This document shows positions 58,460-64,000 of a stretch of DNA of 64,000 nucleotides, piece after piece. Source of the stretch: Candidatus Nitrosocosmicus franklandus (GTDB lineage: Archaea; Thermoproteota; Nitrososphaeria; Nitrososphaerales; Nitrososphaeraceae). The number at the start of each line of letters is the position of its first letter. Within the stretch, counting starts at the first letter, position 1. Made by a program: the position numbers and the translations under genes. The notes beneath the pieces were generated by a model, which did no database searches, was not told the DNA's origin, and saw only the letters and a list, made by a program, of their open reading frames with translations. The DNA lies in the NCBI RefSeq assembly GCF_900696045.1, contig NZ_LR216287.1, positions 1,965,854 through 2,029,853 of the forward strand. The letters run 5' to 3'.

Positions 58460-59665
58460 CTAAAAGACATACTCTGAAATCCTTTTTTGATATCTTATTG
58501 ACTGTATAAACACACTTTTGCTTATCCATTCTTTTTTGGAAAGTTTCATATTTGTACATGCATGTCCAAGTGCTTCATCAAGATTGTCAAAGATTTCTCC
58601 CTTCCTTTTCATTGCCATCCTGATTCCCTCTCTAATTTGCCAAACTCCGACGGGAAGCACATACTCGGGATAGATTTCTCTCAAGACTATTGCAGATGCC
58701 TTCTTTCTATGCTGGTTCAAGTATTCGGTGACTGCAAGTCTTGCGGCAAAATAAGAACCGCATATTTTTGGATAATTCTTTAATAAACCAGATATCTCAG
58801 TATCTGATTCTATATCTACTTTCCCATCGCTGTTGAACCAGGCTTCATTCATTTCAAAATTCCATATATGGTCTGGGATCAAAATGACCGCAAAATTGTT
58901 TGCCAAATGTATATATCGAAATAACAGGAAACTGTCAATTGAAGAATAATCTGTCAACCTTCCAATCAGATTGGCCGATATAATTTGATCTATTGCTGTT
59001 ATGCTCCATTTTGTAGGGACTATTTTTCTTCTTTTTCTTGAACCCAAAACTCCTACGCTAAAAACTTTACTTAAATTACTAATTTCTATTCCTTCGTTAT
59101 AAAGGCGATTGACAGCTTCATGTGCGCTCAAATCCTTATCATAGTAAGCTTTTTCTATCTTTTTGTTAACACTGATTCCCGTGGGAATTTTTAGGTTCTT
59201 TATTTGTGATGCAAATCCAAATTGTATGGCATCTGAGTCTGTCACTGATAGATTATTCATCTCTTCGAATTTCAGACTTGGTTTCTTATCGAATGTAACT
59301 TCGACTTCAATGGATTTATTTGCCATTGCTAATTCCTGTAACAATTCGGTTTGTCTGTTATTATTAATATCCAGAAACGCTGATGTTAAAATTGTTCCTC
59401 GTATCAAAGATAACCTGTAGTTAATCAAATCTTCCAATTTCCTCCCTGCCCATTTTTCTGGATGATCTAATATCTTTATATCACCAGAAGTCGTCGAAAC
59501 TAAAGGTCCTATATTCACTTTGGGGTACAAATAACTTCCGACAAACACTGATGGCGGAGACCGTCCTGTCAGATTTTCGGTAACTTTGCTTAACTTTTCT
59601 TTTAATAGATTATTCCAGTTTTGTCTTATTCTTTCTTTTATTTCGCTACTACTTCTTGATGACAT
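58460..59665 (-). CDS. nreA: NreA-type DNA repair protein
   Basis: A 401-residue archaeal Nre family protein. The order GRSPPSVFVGSYLYPKVNIGPL (about 34-55), DHPEKWAGRKLEDLINYR, and VGVLGSRKRRKIVPTKWSITAID matches DUF650/DUF651. The C-terminus QKRISEYVF resembles a PCNA-interacting peptide, as reported for Nre proteins. Nre works with PCNA in repair of DNA damage. It lies next to a DNA polymerase X gene on the same strand (113-bp gap), forming a small repair group. Confidence 0.88.
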   Translation of the reverse strand: MSSRSSSEIKERIRQNWNNLLKEKLSKVTENLTGRSPPSVFVGSYLYPKVNIGPLVSTTSGDIKILDHPEKWAGRKLEDLINYRLSLIRGTILTSAFLDINNNRQTELLQELAMANKSIEVEVTFDKKPSLKFEEMNNLSVTDSDAIQFGFASQIKNLKIPTGISVNKKIEKAYYDKDLSAHEAVNRLYNEGIEISNLSKVFSVGVLGSRKRRKIVPTKWSITAIDQIISANLIGRLTDYSSIDSFLLFRYIHLANNFAVILIPDHIWNFEMNEAWFNSDGKVDIESDTEISGLLKNYPKICGSYFAARLAVTEYLNQHRKKASAIVLREIYPEYVLPVGVWQIREGIRMAMKRKGEIFDNLDEALGHACTNMKLSKKEWISKSVFIQSIRYQKRISEYVF

Positions 59666-59778
59666 CGGATGGAAATTAGATGTCCAAAAACCTATTTTAA
59701 TGTAATAACAATAAGCTTGTTACTTATATTCGTATGTTGAATAGAAAGTACAAAATAAATGATCATCATTTCGTTAAC

Positions 59779-61656
59779 CTATTTCAGGTTTTTCAATAAA
59801 TCGTTTGCAGAGAGTGTATTGAGTATGTCACCTCTTTCTGCCCATCCTCTCCTTGCCTGTGCAATTCCAAATTTTAAGAACGTATAATGCAGAGGATGAT
59901 GTGCATCTGAGTCTATGACTAATTTTACTCCTTTCTCTATTGCCATCCTAATATGTTCATCCTTTAAGTCAAGTCGATTATAATGCGCATCAATTTCTAA
60001 TATTGTGTCAGTTTCTAGGGCAATTGATAGCAATTTTGAGATGTTGATAGGGTAACCTTCTCTCTTGTTGATGATTCTACCCGTAGGATGAAATATTATG
60101 TCTACGCTAGGATTCTGAGCGGCTTTAATTAGCCTTTCTGTTTGAATATCTTCAGATAAATTGAAATTTGAATGAATGGCTGCTCCTACTATATCAAGCT
60201 TATCTAAAACATTATTTGAAATATCGAGTGACCCATCCTTCAGGATATTTACTTCAGCGGCTGTCAATATCTTGAATGTCCCGTTGATCTTGTTTCGACT
60301 ATTCTTCGAATTCTTTGCGTTAGACTCTTTGAGATACTTGTTTAAGTGTTTGGTTATATTTGGTCTATTTTCTTGGGAAAAAAACTCTCCACTTTTGATC
60401 CGATCATTGATCTCGCTAATTTCGTTTGATTGATCTAATAATTGATGTTCGTCTAGTCCTCTAGCAATACTCAAACTCTTCGTGTGATCTGTAATTGCAA
60501 TATAATCCAGTCCAAATATTGTTCTCGCGTAAAAAGCCATTTCCTCAACGGACAACTGGCCGTCTGTATTGCTTGAATGAACTTGAAGATCTCCCTTGAG
60601 GGATTCATAACTTATTAGATTCTGAATTTTTTGTTGCCAGATCTTAGATCCTTTTTTGGCCATTTGTATTTCTCCTTGATTCTCTCTCATTTCCGGAGGG
60701 ATCCATTCCAGATCTAGCCGGTTGTATATTTCCGATTCAGATTCGCCAGCTAATTTTTGACCTGTTGAGTTATCAAATAATCCCCATTCATTTAAACGAT
60801 AGCCATGCATCTGTGCAATTTTCCTCAATACTATGCCATGTTCTTTACTTCCGGTAAAATATAATGATGCTGAGCCAAAACTATCTTCAGGAACGACCAG
60901 TAAATCTACATCCGTTCCGTTATTTAATCTCACAAAAGCTTTTGATGTTCCTTGACTTAAAACTTCATCTATGTTAGGCATTTTCGTAAAATAATTAATT
61001 ACTTCTGCAGGATATCTTGATACAACCAAAATATCAATATCTCCTATTGTTTCTTTCATTCTTCTAAAAGAACCAACCACAATAATTTTTGTAATTTTCT
61101 TTTGATCAACCAAATAGTCTTCAATTTGAGCAACTAATGGATATAGGTCCCCTAGCAATGATCTTGATTTTCCTTTACGATGGGATTCAATTTTCTTGAG
61201 AAGATTGCTCTCTTTCTTTTGAGAAAACCCGGGAATAGTCCGTAATTTTTCCTCTTTTATTAAATTCTCTAAATCTTTTATATTCTTAACTGGCACTCTA
61301 TCCATTATCGTTCTCAACGTCTTGGGTCCTATCCCTTCTAATCCTAAAAATTCGTCGATTTCAATGGGATATTTTATTCTTAATTTTTCATAATACTCTA
61401 TTTTTCCTGTATTTAGAAATTCTTCAATTTTGGATGATATTGCCTTACCAATCATAGGAATTTGTAATAGGCCCTTCAAACCACTTTCTTTGTATATTTT
61501 TTCTATGGGGACAGGCAAATTTTCAATTTGGTCCGCCGCTTTCAGGTATGCTCTGTTCTTAAAATTTATACTTTCGTCCTCTTTGTTCGAATCCATTTCA
61601 ACTAAGAATGCGATCTTGCGAAGGACTTTTGCGACCTCTGCATTGGATATTGTCAC
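59779..61656 (-). CDS. polX: DNA polymerase X with PHP domain
   Basis: A 625-residue PolX. The 8-kDa-like and helix-hairpin-helix regions (about 1-150, with LEGIGPKTLRTI) are followed by the nucleotidyltransferase site VVGSFRRMKETIGDIDILV and DVDLLVV, then a C-terminal PHP domain with GDLQVHSSNTDG, AITDHTKSL, GAAIHSNF and DSDAHHP. It fills short gaps in base excision repair; PHP gives 3'-5' exonuclease or phosphatase action. A Ser/Asn/Lys-rich insertion (about 425-460) lies inside the PHP domain. Paired with nreA. Confidence 0.93.
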   Translation of the reverse strand: MTISNAEVAKVLRKIAFLVEMDSNKEDESINFKNRAYLKAADQIENLPVPIEKIYKESGLKGLLQIPMIGKAISSKIEEFLNTGKIEYYEKLRIKYPIEIDEFLGLEGIGPKTLRTIMDRVPVKNIKDLENLIKEEKLRTIPGFSQKKESNLLKKIESHRKGKSRSLLGDLYPLVAQIEDYLVDQKKITKIIVVGSFRRMKETIGDIDILVVSRYPAEVINYFTKMPNIDEVLSQGTSKAFVRLNNGTDVDLLVVPEDSFGSASLYFTGSKEHGIVLRKIAQMHGYRLNEWGLFDNSTGQKLAGESESEIYNRLDLEWIPPEMRENQGEIQMAKKGSKIWQQKIQNLISYESLKGDLQVHSSNTDGQLSVEEMAFYARTIFGLDYIAITDHTKSLSIARGLDEHQLLDQSNEISEINDRIKSGEFFSQENRPNITKHLNKYLKESNAKNSKNSRNKINGTFKILTAAEVNILKDGSLDISNNVLDKLDIVGAAIHSNFNLSEDIQTERLIKAAQNPSVDIIFHPTGRIINKREGYPINISKLLSIALETDTILEIDAHYNRLDLKDEHIRMAIEKGVKLVIDSDAHHPLHYTFLKFGIAQARRGWAERGDILNTLSANDLLKNLK

Positions 61657-62215
61657 TTTATGAATTATGGGCTGCTGTCTTAAATTTCTGGTCTATACTT
61701 TTAGTCGTCTAACCAATCAACATATCCGAAAATTTAATCAAAGTATCTTGAGCTCATGAATAATTTATGTTAGGTTTTGGTTAGGATATAATACATACCC
61801 AGCCTTGCCTAATTTTCTATATCTTAATATGTAATACGTTAATTCTGTATAAAGGGTTCTAATAGCTATTCTCAAGTCCTAAAATTCGACGGCTAATTTT
61901 TGTCCATACTGAAAAATAGCCTTCCAAATGTTATCAGGATTTTTGCTTTATTATGTAGGATGTTTTTGTATTGCGATTAGTAAGTTTTACTTGAAAGATT
62001 CGATAAGTAAAAGGCTTTTGTATGTCTCCCGGTGTTAAAGGTATCAGCGATATATAAGAACCCAAAAGTTTAATGAATGAAACTTAAGGAATTATATCAA
62101 AATAATGCCACTTAATATGAATAACTGATTAAAAAGAACGCTAACTAGGTCTTGAAATGGAAGAGGCGCAATTCAAAAATTTCTAGGTTGTGAAATGACT
62201 CTTTACTGATCCATC
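61657..62215. other. Intergenic spacer
   Basis: No supported gene or RNA. AT-rich. Confidence 0.4.
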
Positions 62216-62491
62216 TTATCTCATATTGATTTCTCTCTCTATCTCTTTTCCTTTTGCTTTTGAATTTTTTATATCAAATTGTTTCCAAATGCCATTTGTA
62301 AAAGTAGAACTAGTAGTGCCTGCATTTGTTTCTAATGAAAATTCTTCTATTGTTTTTCTATATCTTCTCTTTAAGTCATTTGTATGAATCTCCATCATGT
62401 TTTCTGTCATGGAGTTTAATGTCCTAATTTTTAATTCATCTCTTCTCCAACTTTGATTTGGTTTCTCTTTTTTATGTAGTAATATCTGCAA
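62216..62491 (-). CDS. Hypothetical protein
   Basis: A 91-residue, strongly charged, probably helical protein from TTG (KKEKPNQSWRRDELKIRTLN by segment). No cysteine motif or membrane segment. Not recognised; composition looks coding. Confidence 0.45.
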   Translation of the reverse strand: MQILLHKKEKPNQSWRRDELKIRTLNSMTENMMEIHTNDLKRRYRKTIEEFSLETNAGTTSSTFTNGIWKQFDIKNSKAKGKEIEREINMR

Positions 62492-62877
62492 GAAACCATT
62501 TATTTTCTGATATGATATATGATTCGGCTATCGGTTATGGCATATTGGATGGTGTCCTGTAAAAACCTTGTTTTAGGTGTTTCTAAATAAGTCATATGGT
62601 CTAATTTACTTCCGCTTATACAGAACTTTATAGTTATGATATCTTAAGCACTAACTATATCTTCCATGAATTATTAGATCTAATTTATGTTATTACTGGT
62701 CAACATTAGTATTTTATAGTAACAGATTTTTATCCGCTTCTCATACATTTCACCAGCTTAACATTTCCAATAATGAAATTACTATTGTATAGAATAACAG
62801 AGATTTTCCCTTAAAAGAGTGATATGAAATGTCTTTAATATTTAGTTATTTTTCTAGCATGAACAAAATTACAAGTC
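62492..62877. other. Intergenic spacer
   Basis: No gene seen in 386 bp. AT-rich. Confidence 0.4.
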
Positions 62878-63204
62878 TTGAATGATGTGAACCATAATAA
62901 AGACTATTGTATAATAGATAGGTTGCATATGAAGCCAATTAACGAGACGGTGGCCTGGAAATTATTAAAACCTGTTTGTAGAGAACTTGATGACTTAATC
63001 GAAAGGGAAGAAATTCAATTTCTTTCTGGTCATCATAATGAAAATAATAATACATATGTGTTAAATTTAAAGAGTAAACATTTGCACTTTGCATCAAGAG
63101 GTCTAAGAGATAGCATTGGAGATGTGGCATATGATGAAGGTGCTCTAAGAATCGGATTAAGATCAGCAGGGGTTCCTTTGAACGTCTTTGTTCAACTTGG
63201 ATGA
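62878..63204 (+). CDS. Small hypothetical protein
   Basis: A 108-residue protein from TTG. Segments KLLKPVCRELDDLIEREEIQ, FLSGHHNENNNTYVL and SIGDVAYDEGALRIGLRSAGVPL are protein-like with alternating helix and strand. No family recognised. The opposite-strand frame (62939-63253) is Cys/His/Leu-rich and less plausible. Confidence 0.55.
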   Translation: MNDVNHNKDYCIIDRLHMKPINETVAWKLLKPVCRELDDLIEREEIQFLSGHHNENNNTYVLNLKSKHLHFASRGLRDSIGDVAYDEGALRIGLRSAGVPLNVFVQLG

Positions 63205-63314
63205 AAAAGCAGCAGCTATTAATTTCTGTATTTACTTTTTTATGAGATTTCAACTCTATTATATGTTAAAATCTGTATTTTAGTGTTATCCTACAAAAAA
63301 TTGTTAATTCATTT

Positions 63315-64000
63315 TCATGATTTCCCTATTTTGCTTACTAAAGTATTCAGAGTTCGTTTTCTTAATAATATCATACATGGGAATGATGCTAATGATATAA
63401 TTGTAGCTGTCAAGAAGATCAAGTTATAGGAAAGTGGTGCTGGATAAGATTCTATATTTATTTCTGATGTAATTTCTTGGAATGTTTGCATAAATGTTGA
63501 TGCGATCACAGGTCCAATTGAACTGCCCATCAATACTAGCACAACCGAAATTCCTATAGATACCCCGCTAAATCGATGGGGAGTGTGTTGCAATGTAATA
63601 TTGAAGGCCCCCACCTGAGTAAGAGCCAATCCTGCAGATATCACAACCAAGTTTAATGCAATCGTTAGTTCGTTCACATGGAACAAAAATAAACTGGTAA
63701 AGCCTATTGTGGTAAGGATACTTCCAACTATAATTGGTTTAAAGTTGCCGATTTTTGATACAATAAATCCAGACGAAGGTGCAAATATTAAGAATACTAT
63801 CATGAATGGCAATTGCACCATTGCACTTTGGATGGCATCTCCACCAAATCCATATGGTGTTGGACTAGTTACTAGGATAGGAATGGTTTGATATACCATA
63901 AACATGGTGATACCAAAAACAAGTAAAATGATATTTGATGGGAGTAGTATCTTATCTGTAATTAACTTTAGAGGAATCAAGGGTTCTTTTACCCTCTTCT
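63315..64000 (-). CDS. MFS transporter, cut by window end
   Basis: The C-terminal part (at least 228 residues) of a major facilitator transporter, with about six helices visible. The frame stays open to the window edge (KRVKEPLIPLKL), which looks like the central loop, so the TTG at 63980 is not the real start. GFIVSKIGNFKPIIVGSIL resembles the MFS loop motif in the second half. Substrate unknown; drug-type exporters are a possible match. Confidence 0.8.
   Translation of the reverse strand, partial: KRVKEPLIPLKLITDKILLPSNIILLVFGITMFMVYQTIPILVTSPTPYGFGGDAIQSAMVQLPFMIVFLIFAPSSGFIVSKIGNFKPIIVGSILTTIGFTSLFLFHVNELTIALNLVVISAGLALTQVGAFNITLQHTPHRFSGVSIGISVVLVLMGSSIGPVIASTFMQTFQEITSEINIESYPAPLSYNLIFLTATIISLASFPCMILLRKRTLNTLVSKIGKS

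Overview
The window is AT-rich chromosomal DNA of an ammonia-oxidising-type archaeon (Nitrososphaerota/Thaumarchaeota). The gene style suggests Nitrososphaerales, for example the Nitrosocosmicus/Nitrososphaera group, but that rank is inference. Supporting signs are archaeal information genes (radA, L21e, RNA polymerase subunit F, DUF655, KsgA/Dim1, aIF1, CDC48/VAT, NreA); a haem-copper oxidase whose subunit II carries a plastocyanin-like domain; a half-length haem A synthase; a DnaJ-ferredoxin fusion; F420-linked enzymes; histidine kinases with a long cytoplasmic sensor; and short AT-rich promoters close to start codons, many of them TTG or GTG. I found no rRNA, tRNA, CRISPR array or replication origin.

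Layout. 0.1-5.3 kb: a decayed HdeD-like membrane gene, small proteins, a chorismate mutase-like protein, an aminotransferase, an F420:NADP reductase and a histidine phosphatase. 5.4-10.2 kb: the terminal oxidase locus (subunit II hairpin, CuA subunit II with plastocyanin domain, subunit I, an anchored plastocyanin-like protein, CtaA and a secreted membrane-anchored protein). 10.7-15.7 kb: phosphoribosyltransferase, DUF167, SerA-like dehydrogenase, SufB and SufD. 15.8-25.2 kb: tetrapyrrole synthesis on the minus strand in two blocks (met8-hemA-hemB and hemL-hemC-cobA-hemD), split by three plus-strand genes for exported or membrane proteins. The pathway runs from glutamyl-tRNA to uroporphyrinogen III and siroheme precursors and sits beside the haem-using oxidase. 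25.4-29.2 kb: the archaeal radA / L21e / rpoF / DUF655 / ksgA block.

29.3-42.1 kb is an accessory zone with visible decay: an IS6-like element with intact ends and an 8-bp target duplication but a frameshifted transposase; a broken CAP/SCP-domain gene; a decayed unknown gene; a probably broken zinc-ribbon gene; and a family-5 uracil-DNA glycosylase with several frameshifts. Mixed in are apparently intact genes (cupin DUF985, coiled-coil protein, PPOX flavoprotein, aIF1, a ComA-like/winged-helix fusion, a CAP-domain protein).

42.5-64 kb carries a large histidine kinase, alcohol dehydrogenase, DJ-1/PfpI protein, an AAA ATPase, CDC48, DnaJ-Fer, glutamine synthetase, two MFS transporters (one cut by the window edge), NreA and PolX, with long AT-rich spacers.

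The most interesting points are two essential-type genes whose conserved reading frame has no ATG/GTG/TTG start: aIF1/SUI1, the start-codon fidelity factor itself, and hemC. Others are the ComA-like/winged-helix fusion, the altered catalytic motif in KsgA, the paired plastocyanin domains flanking cytochrome oxidase subunit I, and a perfect 16-bp hairpin near 53 kb.
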